A stretch of DNA of 52,029 bases from CAIVND01 sp035532075 (GTDB lineage: Bacteria; Actinomycetota; Acidimicrobiia; Acidimicrobiales; Bog-793), in the NCBI GenBank assembly GCA_035532075.1, contig DATKRV010000095.1, positions 1-52,029 of the forward strand, given 5' to 3'. This document shows positions 26,763-35,487 of the stretch, piece after piece. A model generated the notes under the pieces. That model was not told the DNA's origin, ran no database searches, and saw nothing but the letters and a program-made list of their open reading frames with translations. Each line of letters opens with the position of its first letter. Position 1 is the stretch's first letter. The position numbers and the translations under genes are program-made.

Positions 26763-27032
26763 CACAAGAGAACGTTTCGGCTCATCGACACCGGCGACAT
26801 GTGGTTGGATTCGCCTGACCAAGACGAGATCAACGTTCCACCTCAACCGATCCGCAGGTCAACGAGACCGGGACCGGTCGCCCAATTTCACGCGTTCTTG
26901 TGCGAAAGAGAGCGGGCTGATGGTGGTCAAGGCCCCCAGCTATTCGAACCTGTGGCCGAGTGGCCGCTGTTTCGGTTTCGAACGCTTGCTGATATGGTCG
27001 GTGCCGCGCCTGTGGTCAGGTACCGCGTCAAG

Positions 27033-28916
27033 ATGACGATGGACGCGAACAGCTCTAATGCAACCGGGGGGTGGCAATTGGGACCAACGGATGTCGGCGA
27101 TCCTGCCTACTATCACCGCGTCGTGGACTGCCAATGGGCATGTCCCGCGCACACGAACGTCCCCGAATACATCCGGATGATCGCCCAGGGTCGATATGAC
27201 GACGCCTACATGCTAAACCGGGAATCAAACGTCTTCCCGGCGATTCTCGGCCGCACCTGCGACAGACCCTGTGAGCCCGCCTGTCGAAGAGAACGCGTCG
27301 ATGGTGCACCGGTTGCGATATGTCGGCTGAAACGGGTTGCGGCGGATCTGCGCGGTGACGTCAGCGATCGCCTACCGGCAATTCCAGAGGAGAAGAACGG
27401 CAAGCGCATTGCCTGCATTGGAGCGGGCCCGGCATCGCTCACGGTGGCGAATGACCTCCTCCCGCTTGGATACTCGATCACCATCTTCGAACAGCATGAC
27501 TCTGCGGGTGGCCTGATGCGTACGAACATTCCGGCATTCCGGCTTCCAGCGAGTGTCATCGACGATGAGACACAGGTGATCATCGACATGGGCGTCGACA
27601 TCCGCTACAACTCGCCGATCGCGAGTCTCTCTGATCTGCTCGCGAAAGGTTACGACTCGATCTTCATCGGCAGTGGTGCGCCGCGCGGGAAGCAACTCGA
27701 CCTGCCGGGCCGCTGGGACGAGACCGGTCCAACACGGATTCACATCGGAATCGACTGGCTCGAATCGATCGCCTTCGGACATATCGATTCCATCGGCGAG
27801 AGGGTCCTCATCATCGGTGTGGGAAACACCGCGATGGACTGCTGCCGGTCTTCGAGACGCCTCGGTGGAAAAGAGATCAAGGTGATGGCGCGCCGTCCGC
27901 GCAAATTCTTCAAGGCGTCACCATGGGAGCTCGATGATGCCGAGGAAGAGGGAGTGGAGATCCTCATCAACTACTCGCCGCGACGCTTTGTCATCGAAGA
28001 AGGACAGCTCACCGGCATGGAGTTCGACATCCTCGAATGGGACGAACGGGCGGTCGATTCCCGGGTGATCGACACGGTCATCCTCTCTTGCACCGATGTG
28101 ATCCTCGCAATCGGCCAGGAGAATGCCTTCCCGTGGATCGAGCGCGACCTCGGCCTCGAACTCGGCGAGTGGGATGTCCCGATCGTCGACGAGACGACAA
28201 TGGAGTCGACGCTTCCCGGCGTCTTCTTCGGTGGCGACTCCGCGTGGGGCCCGAAGAACATCATCTGGGCAGTCGCGCACGCGCATCAGGCGGCGATCTC
28301 GATCCACAACCGATCTCGGGGACTCCAACTCACGGACCGGCTTGCCGATGGAATGAACCTCGTCAGCCAGAAGATGGGGCTCAATGAATGGAGCTACCAC
28401 AACGATTTCAATCCTTCGAGCCGTCAGCAGATGAATCACGTCGAACTCACCCGAAGGTTCGCCCAGCTCGATCTCGAGGTCGAGCTCGGCTTCTCGGTCG
28501 AACAGACCGTCCGCGAGGTGCAGCGCTGTCTCAACTGCGACATCCAGACCGCGTTCACCGCACCGCTGTGCATCGAATGCGACGCCTGCATCGACGTCTG
28601 TCCGGTTGACTGTTTGACGATCACACGCGATGGCGACGAGGACGAACTGTCGCTGCGGTTGAGCACCAAGAGGACCAACCCGGATCAGGGTCTGTACGTG
28701 TCCGAAGGACTGCCACAGACCGCGCGGGTGATGGTGAAAGACGAGAACATCTGCGTCCACTGCGGCCTCTGCGCCGAACGTTGCCCCACCTCTGCGTGGA
28801 ACATGGAACGCTTCGATCTTTTGATCCCCTATGCCTCGAACGCCCCGCTGACGGCGAGTGCGATGGGCACCTCAACGCTGACCGGTGACTATTGGGGGGT
28901 TGCACGTGGCACTTGA
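27033..28916 (+). CDS. GltD-like FAD oxidoreductase with C-terminal 2x[4Fe-4S] ferredoxin domain
   Basis: 627 residues. The N-terminal GltD-type Fe-S part has CQWACPAHTNVPEYI and CDRPCEPACRR. The first nucleotide-binding motif is IACIGAGPASLTVANDL (FAD) and the second VLIIGVGNTAMDCCRSSRRLG (NAD(P)H). The C-terminus adds ferredoxin clusters: CIECDACIDVCPVDC and CVHCGLCAERCPTSAW, plus CLNC. It should pass electrons between NAD(P)(H) and the ferredoxin-type clusters. KorA and KorB follow with an 11-base overlap and a 2-base gap, so it is probably the electron-exchange subunit of that complex. ATG 27033 or 27039 is preferred over the in-frame 26799, since the extra 78 residues show no conserved features. 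Confidence 0.85.
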   Translation: MTMDANSSNATGGWQLGPTDVGDPAYYHRVVDCQWACPAHTNVPEYIRMIAQGRYDDAYMLNRESNVFPAILGRTCDRPCEPACRRERVDGAPVAICRLKRVAADLRGDVSDRLPAIPEEKNGKRIACIGAGPASLTVANDLLPLGYSITIFEQHDSAGGLMRTNIPAFRLPASVIDDETQVIIDMGVDIRYNSPIASLSDLLAKGYDSIFIGSGAPRGKQLDLPGRWDETGPTRIHIGIDWLESIAFGHIDSIGERVLIIGVGNTAMDCCRSSRRLGGKEIKVMARRPRKFFKASPWELDDAEEEGVEILINYSPRRFVIEEGQLTGMEFDILEWDERAVDSRVIDTVILSCTDVILAIGQENAFPWIERDLGLELGEWDVPIVDETTMESTLPGVFFGGDSAWGPKNIIWAVAHAHQAAISIHNRSRGLQLTDRLADGMNLVSQKMGLNEWSYHNDFNPSSRQQMNHVELTRRFAQLDLEVELGFSVEQTVREVQRCLNCDIQTAFTAPLCIECDACIDVCPVDCLTITRDGDEDELSLRLSTKRTNPDQGLYVSEGLPQTARVMVKDENICVHCGLCAERCPTSAWNMERFDLLIPYASNAPLTASAMGTSTLTGDYWGVARGT

Positions 28917-30768
28917 CATCGCCGGGGAGGCACAGACGGAACACGACCTTCTAAAACGCGTCAATGACTTCGCGATCAAGCTCGGCAACGTCAACGGGAC
29001 AGGATCGGCGAGTGCGAACACGCTTTTGATGCGCGCGATATTCAGAATGGGCATTCCGGTCTCGGGCAAGAACCTCTTCCCGTCAAATATCCAGGGACTG
29101 CCGACCTGGTACGAGATCCGGGTGAACCGATCCGGGTACACCGCGCGGGCTCTTGACTATGACCTCATGGTGGCAATGAACGCACAGACCTACGCCGAGG
29201 ACATTCGCGAGGTTCGCTCGGGCGGCTACGTCCTGCACGATTCAACCTGGCCGCTCGCCCCCGAGCTCATCCGACCGGATGTGAATTTCCTCGAAGTACC
29301 CCTCACCACGTTGTGTATCGATAGCTTCTCCGCGGCGCGCGAGAGGGTCCTGATGAAGAACATCTGTTACGCGGGAGCGCTCGTCGCCTTTCTTGCAATC
29401 GATCTCGAAATTGTCTCAGCGCTGCTCGACGAGACCTTCCAGCGAAATGCACGCCTGCGCGAGTCCAATCAACGCGCGCTGCGGCTTGGATACGAGTACG
29501 CGCGCGACCACTACGACTGCCCGTTGCCCTTTCATCTCGAAGCCATGGACGCAAACAGCGACAAGATCCTCGTCGACGGCAACACCGCGACTGCACTTGG
29601 CTGTCTCTACGCCGGGGCGACGGTCGCAGCGTGGTATCCGATCACGCCCTCGACCTCGGTGATGGACAACTTCACGGCACTGTGTCGCCGTTACCGGCGC
29701 GAGAAGCTTGCCGAGCCCGGTCCCGATGGGGAGACCCAATACCAGAACAACTACCTCATCTTGCAGGCCGAGGATGAGCTTGCCGCGATCGGCATGGTGC
29801 TCGGCGCGAACTGGACCGGCGCGCGGGCATTCACCTCGACCTCTGGACCCGGGATCTCACTGATGAATGAACTGCTCGGACTCGCGTACTACACCGAGAT
29901 CCCCGCGGTCATCGTCGACGTCCAACGGACCGGGCCCTCGACGGGGATGCCGACGCGCACCCAGCAGGGGGACATCCTTGCCTGTGCCTACGCCTCGCAT
30001 GGCGACACCAAGCATCTCTTGTTGTTCCCAGCCAATCCCGCGGAGTGCTTCGAATTTTCCATTGCGGCATTCGACCTCGCCGAACGCTTCCAGACGCCGG
30101 TGATCATGCTGTCCGATCTTGACATCGGCATGAACGACTGGGTCGTTCCGACGTTGCGCTGGGATGACGCGTTCGTTCCCGATCGGGGCCGCGTGCTCGA
30201 CGCGGCGGAGCTCAAGGAGATCTCGCGCTTTTTCCGATACAACGACGAAGACGAAGATTTCGTCGCCGCGCGCACCCTCCCTGGAGTGGATGAGAAGGGT
30301 GCGTATTTCATCCGCGGGTCGGGACACGATCGCTACGGCGCGTACACCGAGGTACCGGACCAGTATCAAGAGGTCGTGGATCGCCTCGCGAAGAAGCACG
30401 CCGCGGCTGGCACGCACATGCCAGAGCCGGTCATCGAGCGCCACGAGGGTGCGCAACTTGGCGTGGTAGCAGTCGGGAGTTGCGACCTGGCGATCCGCGA
30501 GGCGCTCGAACTTCTCGAAGAATCGGGCATCCCGGTGGATTTCCTCCGTATCCGGGGTTTTCCGTTTTCGGGCATTGTGCAACAGTTCCTCGACGAACAT
30601 GATCTTTGTTTCGTGATTGAACAGAACCGGGACGCTCAGCTCCGTTCGTTGCTCAAGATCGAGACATGCATTGCACCAGAGAAACTGCGTTCAGTGCTCG
30701 TCTACGGGGGGTTCCCGCTCAGTGCGAAACACGTCATCGACGGCATCACCAGCCAGTTGGGAGACTGA
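28906..30768 (+). CDS. korA: 2-oxoacid:ferredoxin oxidoreductase, fused gamma/alpha subunit
   Basis: 620 residues from GTG 28906, preceded by a GGGGGG run and overlapping the upstream stop. Residues 1-190 are the gamma domain (GTGSASANTLLMRAIFRMGIP ... GYVLHDSTWP). From about 210 it is the alpha subunit: ALGCLYAGATVAAWYPITPSTS, AEDELAAIGMVLGANWTGARAFTSTSGPGISLM, and RTGPSTGMPTRTQQGD. The gamma-alpha fusion and length match the KorA type of Mycobacterium, which with KorB decarboxylates 2-oxoglutarate using ferredoxin. The exact 2-oxoacid (2-oxoglutarate or pyruvate) is inferred. Confidence 0.85.
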   Translation: MALDIAGEAQTEHDLLKRVNDFAIKLGNVNGTGSASANTLLMRAIFRMGIPVSGKNLFPSNIQGLPTWYEIRVNRSGYTARALDYDLMVAMNAQTYAEDIREVRSGGYVLHDSTWPLAPELIRPDVNFLEVPLTTLCIDSFSAARERVLMKNICYAGALVAFLAIDLEIVSALLDETFQRNARLRESNQRALRLGYEYARDHYDCPLPFHLEAMDANSDKILVDGNTATALGCLYAGATVAAWYPITPSTSVMDNFTALCRRYRREKLAEPGPDGETQYQNNYLILQAEDELAAIGMVLGANWTGARAFTSTSGPGISLMNELLGLAYYTEIPAVIVDVQRTGPSTGMPTRTQQGDILACAYASHGDTKHLLLFPANPAECFEFSIAAFDLAERFQTPVIMLSDLDIGMNDWVVPTLRWDDAFVPDRGRVLDAAELKEISRFFRYNDEDEDFVAARTLPGVDEKGAYFIRGSGHDRYGAYTEVPDQYQEVVDRLAKKHAAAGTHMPEPVIERHEGAQLGVVAVGSCDLAIREALELLEESGIPVDFLRIRGFPFSGIVQQFLDEHDLCFVIEQNRDAQLRSLLKIETCIAPEKLRSVLVYGGFPLSAKHVIDGITSQLGD

Positions 30769-30770
30769 AC

Positions 30771-31820
30771 ATGGCCTCGATCACCAAACCGCTGATCCCC
30801 TTCGTGCGCCTCGAGGAGAATGCAATCGGTCTCACCGTACGCGACTACGAGGGCTCGATGTCCACGTTGTGCGCGGGATGTGGACACGACTCGATCTCCG
30901 CCGCGATCGTGCACGCTTGCTTTGAACTTGCAATCGCGCCACACATGATCGCAAAGCTTTCGGGTATCGGCTGCTCCTCGAAGACGCCGACGTATTTCGT
31001 CCGCGGAGCGCACGGGTTCAACTCCGCACACGGACGAATGGCGACAATTGCAACCGGAGCCAATGCGGCCAACCGCGAGCTGAAGCTCATCGGGATCTCG
31101 GGCGACGGAGACTCCCTCTCGATCGGCCTTGGTCATCTTGCCCACGCCATTCGACGCAACGTCGACATGCTCTACGTCATGGAGAACAACGGTGTTTACG
31201 GCCTGACGAAGGGTCAGTTCTCTGCCTCTGCTGATGTCAACTCGACCTCCAAACGCGGCGAGCCCAACATCATTCCGCCAATCGATGTGGTGCAGCTGGG
31301 TCTGAGCCTCGGTGCGACGTTCGTTGCTCGAGCATTTTCAGGCGACAAGGAACAGCTCGTTCCGATTCTCAAGGCCGGCCTGATGCATCGCGGATTCGCT
31401 TTGATCGACGTCATCTCTCCATGTGTCCAGTTCAACGATCACGAGGGTTCGACAAAGAGCTACCAGTTCACCCGTCAACACGAGGTTCAGGCGACCGACT
31501 TCGTCCCCCCACGAGAGGAGATCATCGCGACAATTCCCCAAGACGACGTGATCAATGTCACGATGCACAGTGGATCGGTGATGCGCTTCCGCTCTGTCTC
31601 TGACGACTACGACCCAACAGACCGGAACGCCGTCATGGCCTATCTCGATGAGCATCGCCGAAATGACGAGATCGTCACCGGACTTTTGTACGCAAGCACG
31701 GATGTTTCCGATCTTCACGAGTTGAACCGCACGCCCGATGCATCACTCGTCTCGATTCCCTTCAGCCGACTCTGCCCGGGTTCGGACGCGCTTAGAGACC
31801 TTCAGGAGAGCTTCAGATAG
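30771..31820 (+). CDS. korB: 2-oxoacid:ferredoxin oxidoreductase beta subunit
   Basis: 349 residues from ATG 30771, two bases after korA. STLCAGCGHDSISAAIVHA provides Fe-S Cys residues, and GIGCSSKTPTYF, GANAANRELKLIGISGDGDSLSIG and MENNGVYGLTKGQ form the thiamine diphosphate/Mg site (GDGD ... N-N). FNDHEGSTKSYQF continues the family pattern. It forms the catalytic core with KorA, oxidatively decarboxylating a 2-oxoacid with CoA to an acyl-CoA and reducing ferredoxin. Confidence 0.9.
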   Translation: MASITKPLIPFVRLEENAIGLTVRDYEGSMSTLCAGCGHDSISAAIVHACFELAIAPHMIAKLSGIGCSSKTPTYFVRGAHGFNSAHGRMATIATGANAANRELKLIGISGDGDSLSIGLGHLAHAIRRNVDMLYVMENNGVYGLTKGQFSASADVNSTSKRGEPNIIPPIDVVQLGLSLGATFVARAFSGDKEQLVPILKAGLMHRGFALIDVISPCVQFNDHEGSTKSYQFTRQHEVQATDFVPPREEIIATIPQDDVINVTMHSGSVMRFRSVSDDYDPTDRNAVMAYLDEHRRNDEIVTGLLYASTDVSDLHELNRTPDASLVSIPFSRLCPGSDALRDLQESFR

Positions 31821-31901
31821 GAGAATCCCGCCTGCCGACTCCTGTGAGGGGAGATGACCGGCGAGAGCTGTTGAGCTAGACAGATGCAGGGGAGGCACAC
31901 A

Positions 31902-32069
31902 ATGGAGGCGCGGATAGGAAAATTGACGGATCGTGAGTTTGAAAAGGCAATCGCGACGCTGCAGGAGGGACGCGTGCCGTTCGATTCACCGAAAATGTTG
32001 CGGCGATTCGCAGATACGATCGTCGACAAGCTGTGGGAGAAATACGAGAGTCCGGTTGAATCGGGCTGA
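31902..32069 (+). CDS. Small helical protein of unknown function
   Basis: 55 residues (MEARIGKLTDREFEKAIATL onward), with a strong AGGGGAGG 5-10 bases before ATG 31902; an in-frame ATG at 31884 is upstream of that Shine-Dalgarno and less likely. Charged amphipathic helices and no Cys. It follows korB by 81 bases. I recognise no family; a small accessory of the Kor operon is possible. Confidence 0.55.
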   Translation: MEARIGKLTDREFEKAIATLQEGRVPFDSPKMLRRFADTIVDKLWEKYESPVESG

Positions 32070-32648
32070 CAACGTCCCTTGGGACCGACGGCTCATTTTC
32101 GAACATTTTCATTACCGGGCCACTGGGTCAACATCGAACCACTGGGAGTTCAGCCGCGAGCAACCGCACGCCTTGCGAATAACCCGGCAAGACCTGTATC
32201 GATTTGGCCTGACTGGGAAGAAATACCCACCCCTTGCATGAATAGAGGCGCGCGCAACGAGGCTTTGGTCCGAGAGGAACTGAAGTTGTCATGAGTTATG
32301 GTCTCTTTAGGTCCCAAGACATCACCTCGTGGAGCTTCGCGGACGGCTTTCTAACCCTCCCCCATTCGTCGATCTCACCGAAGAGCACCTTGGCAAAGAG
32401 TGGTCACGCTCGACTCCTTGAAGGATCGTCACGTGACTCCACAACTTCGCTCAGTCTTGCAGCAACATGATCTCCGTCCTCTGATACACGACGAAGACCA
32501 GGCTGCGACGGGGCGTTTAGCGTGTCGCGAGGCACCCGACATCGGGTTTTCTCGATCTGGTGCTCGTGGCCGTTGACATTGGTTTCGTCAGCTGAGCAGA
32601 ACAGTCGCCTCTTGGATATCCTTTCGATCACCTACATCTGGAGGTGCA
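32070..32648. other. Intergenic region, nothing recognised
   Basis: Almost 580 bases with short, motif-free frames on both strands. It marks the left edge of the accessory part of the window. Confidence 0.4.
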
Positions 32649-33317
32649 ATGGACAAGAACCTCGTCGATCAAGTGATCGATGTTGCTCAACGCGTCATCG
32701 CAAGCGGAGCTATCTCCGCCAACGGTCACGGGAACGTGAGCCTGCGAGTGCCAGGAGCTGAAGAGATGTACTTCACCGCCGGCCCGTCGCTACGAAAACA
32801 TTCACCATCCGCCGTCGTCCGTGTCGGGCTGAACGGTGCCCTACTAGAAGGCGACCTGCCGCCCATCCAGGGAGCCGTCGTGGCCATGCACACGGCGATG
32901 TATGCGGACCACCCTGATGTTGGCTGTGTCTTGCACACACATTCGCCCTACGCCACCGCCTTTGCGGTTGCCCACCGTCCGATTGAATGCTGGGTCGAGG
33001 CATTGGCCATGTTCGGCTTGCCGACCGGCGTCCCGGTGGCCAATTACGGTCCGCGGGGATCCGACCAGGCGGTGGCCAACATCCGGGCCGCGATCACCCC
33101 CGGGGCTCCTGCGGTTCTGCTGGCGAACCACGGGGTGTTGGTATTCCACCGGACACCCGAATTGGCGATCCAGATCGGCGGAATCGTCGAAGAGGCCGCA
33201 CAGGCCGGGCTCAACTCCAGCGGCCTCGGTGGCCCCGTCGAGATCCCAGAGGAACTCCGTGAGGCAGCGCTCCAGCGCGCCATGCTCTTTGAGCACCACG
33301 GAACGGCGCACGCCTAG
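32649..33317 (+). CDS. Class II aldolase/adducin family protein
   Basis: 222 residues, GGAGG upstream of ATG 32649. ISANGHGNVSLRVPG, MYFTAGPS, the zinc motif VLHTHSPYATAFA and PAVLLANHGVLVF (third His) are the family's core. Relatives include L-fuculose phosphate and ribulose phosphate aldolases and decarboxylases. No acidic general base can be assigned by eye, so the substrate remains open. It stands apart from recognisable sugar genes; the next gene is a broken glycosyltransferase. Confidence 0.85.
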   Translation: MDKNLVDQVIDVAQRVIASGAISANGHGNVSLRVPGAEEMYFTAGPSLRKHSPSAVVRVGLNGALLEGDLPPIQGAVVAMHTAMYADHPDVGCVLHTHSPYATAFAVAHRPIECWVEALAMFGLPTGVPVANYGPRGSDQAVANIRAAITPGAPAVLLANHGVLVFHRTPELAIQIGGIVEEAAQAGLNSSGLGGPVEIPEELREAALQRAMLFEHHGTAHA

Positions 33318-33553
33318 TCCGAATCTGAAGCTCTGGGCGTAGCGTTTTCGTTTACACACAAAACCCTACTGGCGCAACAATTTGGCGGTGACGGCATGGA
33401 CGCGAATTCAATCGCCAGCTCTCCACGATATCTTTGTCGGATGTTGGATCGCCGTGACAACGAACAGCTCCTCTATCTTCAACCGAAAAGAGCACCTCGT
33501 TGCGCTCTCGGCCCTAGCCTGATCGAGAGATCACCTCTCACCCGGAAGACCCT

Positions 33554-34725
33554 GTGCGAGTCATAGTCACCTGAGTGCCGCAGACCGGACATACCCTGCC
33601 TCTGCTCCCGCTTGCTCTGGCCTTCAGTGCCCGTGGCGACGAGGTCATCATCGCCAGCGGGCCAGATGCCGCAGAGACCGTCGGCCGCAGTGGGCTCACG
33701 TTCCGGGCCGTCGGCCCAGCATTCGACTCCTGGTTCGCCGCGCTGAACGCGCGGACGCGCGGGATACCTGGCGACGGACTTGCTCCGCCGCGGGTGCAGG
33801 GCTATTTCGTCCCCAGACTGTTCGGCGAGGTCGGGATGGCGCTCGTGATCGACGACCTGTACGCACTCTGCAAAGAGCTAGAGCCGACATTGATTGTCTT
33901 TGACCCCTATTACTTTGCCGCTCCCCTCATCGCCGCGGTGACCGAGACCCACGCGGTTCTCCACGGCATAGGTCCGCGGATAGATCCGCACGTCCTGGAC
34001 CTCGTGGCGGACGCTATCTCACCCATATGGCGGGAGTTCGGGATCGATGTCCCACGCGCCGCAGGGGTCTACTCAGGTACCGTCTCTCGGCCTGTCCCCC
34101 TTCGCTTGACCCGGTGGCTATAGATCACCCCGCGGCCCAAGCTTTGCGTCCCACTGCCCTGCCAATGGCCGTGCCTCCAGCGTTGCCAACGTCATTCACG
34201 GATCCGGAACATCCGCTTATCTACCTGACCCTGGGGACATTCTCGAACAACGATCTCCGTCTCTTCCGCCTGGTGCTTGAAGCTTTGGAGAGGGAACCGA
34301 TCAACGTGCTGGCGACGGTCGGGCGAGACAACGATCCATCGGCCCTCGGGCCGTTACCCGACAATGCGCGCGCGGAGCGCTACATCGATCAAGCGCAGGT
34401 GCTTCCCCACTGCTCAGCGGTGGTTCACCACGCTGGAGCGGGCACGATGTTCGGAGTCCTAGCGCACGGGCTTCCTTCGCTAGCTCTGCCTCAGAGCGCC
34501 GACAACTTCATGAACGCCAACCTGCTCGCGGAAGCTGGTGCCGCCCGGATCTTGATGCCCGGCGAGGTGACCAGCGCCAGCGTCCGCTCAGGGCTTCTCA
34601 AGGTGCTTGGTACCGCCACTCATCGACAACGGGCGCGCCAGCTCGCGGACGAAATCCGCTCGATGCCCTCTTCGAGTGAGGTCGCCGAAATACTAGCCAA
34701 CAGCTCGCCTTCGATTGATGGCTGA
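33554..34725 (+). pseudogene. Broken GT1-family glycosyltransferase (macrolide-GT-like)
   Basis: GTG 33554 opens V-R-V-I-V-T then hits TGA at 33572-33574, and the same frame continues VPQTGHTLPLLPLALAFSARGD, the typical GT1 start. A second break near 34080 moves the reading frame by one base: the first frame ends ...GVYSGT and the next continues LSACPPSLDP, then LIYLTLGTFSNNDLRL, AERYIDQAQVLPHCSAVVHH, AGAGTMFGVLAHGLPSLALP, the sugar-nucleotide-binding C-terminal half, ending at 34725. So one nonsense codon and one frameshift split a nearly complete gene. Restarting at GTG 33575 would rescue only the first part. Sequencing error at both sites is possible but less likely. Confidence 0.75.
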
Positions 34726-34904
34726 GGATAGTTTTCAACCGTTCGTTACCTCAACAACTCACCGCAGCGGATGGGAGGTGCCCGGGCGCAAACACGAGAT
34801 ACCGACAAGATTCCAGCGGCGCACGGGACGAACGCAAGCGCCTTTCACGGCGGTCTTTCGATAGCGCAGAGTCTTCGTTCGTATGATGACGGTGCAGGGG
34901 CGCG

Positions 34905-34966
34905 ATCACGGTGGGCCCTACAGTGGGCCGTAAGGCGCTTGAACCCGTGACCCTTTGCATGTCATC
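34905..34966. repeat. Partial tRNA-Val 3'-end copy, attachment-site-like
   Basis: The stretch ATCACGGTGGGCCCTACAGT, then GGGCCGTAAGGCGCTTGAAC and CCGTGACCCTTTGCATGTCA, aligns with the 3' half and flank of the intact tRNA-Val(GAC) at 38946-39019 in the same orientation, with scattered mismatches. The T-arm pairing is damaged, so it is not a functional tRNA. Such a displaced tRNA end is the usual scar of tRNA-targeted integration. Confidence 0.65.
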
Positions 34967-35378
34967 TCGTCTGGATCAGTTCAAGGTCGTTCGATGCTGG
35001 CCAACCAATAGCGTCGAAGTTTGACTTTGGTTCACCTTTGTTCGGCGGCGACACCCCTCAAGTCGTTGGCGTCGCTGACGGATTTGCCTGCGTAAGAGAG
35101 GCGGGTTCACATCGATGATCGTTCTCGAATACAGCAATCAAGCTAACGGTGAATGCCGCGCGCCGGGCATGCTCATGGTGTCCAGCAATTGTTCGTCCGA
35201 TTCTTCTCTTGCCGATGACTCGGTCTCTCGCATTCACTATTCCTATCGACGAGAACAAGGGAAGGAGATGGCGAAAAAGAACGGGATCGTTCAGCGAGCA
35301 CCCACAACCGTGGCGAACTCGGTCAGGACGCACGACCTTCTATGAACCTCCTGGCGATGTGGATCGACCTCCGCCATC
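34967..35378. other. Intergenic region upstream of the MFS gene
   Basis: No recognisable gene; several short frames overlap. It lies between the tRNA fragment and the likely MFS promoter. Confidence 0.4.
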
Positions 35379-35407
35379 TTGTCAAACCTTCCCGTTAACG
35401 TTAATAT
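35379..35407 (+). promoter_or_regulatory. Candidate promoter with overlapping palindromes for the MFS/MerR cassette
   Basis: TTGTCA (35379-35384), a 17-base spacer and TAATAT (35402-35407) resemble a -35/-10 pair. The spacer holds CGTTAACG (35393-35400) and, overlapping the -10, TTAACGTTAA (35395-35404), both perfect palindromes. MerR-type regulators bind dyads between -35 and -10, and a MerR gene is the third gene of this cassette, so this is a plausible autoregulated operator. Start of the MFS gene is 80 bases downstream. Confidence 0.5.
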
Positions 35408-35487
35408 TTTGGGATGTCTGGATCATCTTTCGCCATCCTGCTGGCCCTGGACGGTCATCTTCGAGCCAATGGGCGGTCAGCGACCCA

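Noticed and set aside
26799..27032. Longer N-terminus for the GltD-like flavoprotein
   Set aside because: The added residues show no conserved feature; family similarity begins just after the ATGs at 27033 and 27039.
34921..34968. A second tRNA gene
   Set aside because: It matches the tRNA-Val 3' half only; the anticodon arm and 5' half are missing and the T-arm does not pair, so it is a remnant.
35149..35487. N-terminal extension of the DHA2 exporter
   Set aside because: It would place the candidate promoter inside the coding sequence and has no similarity to exporter N-termini.
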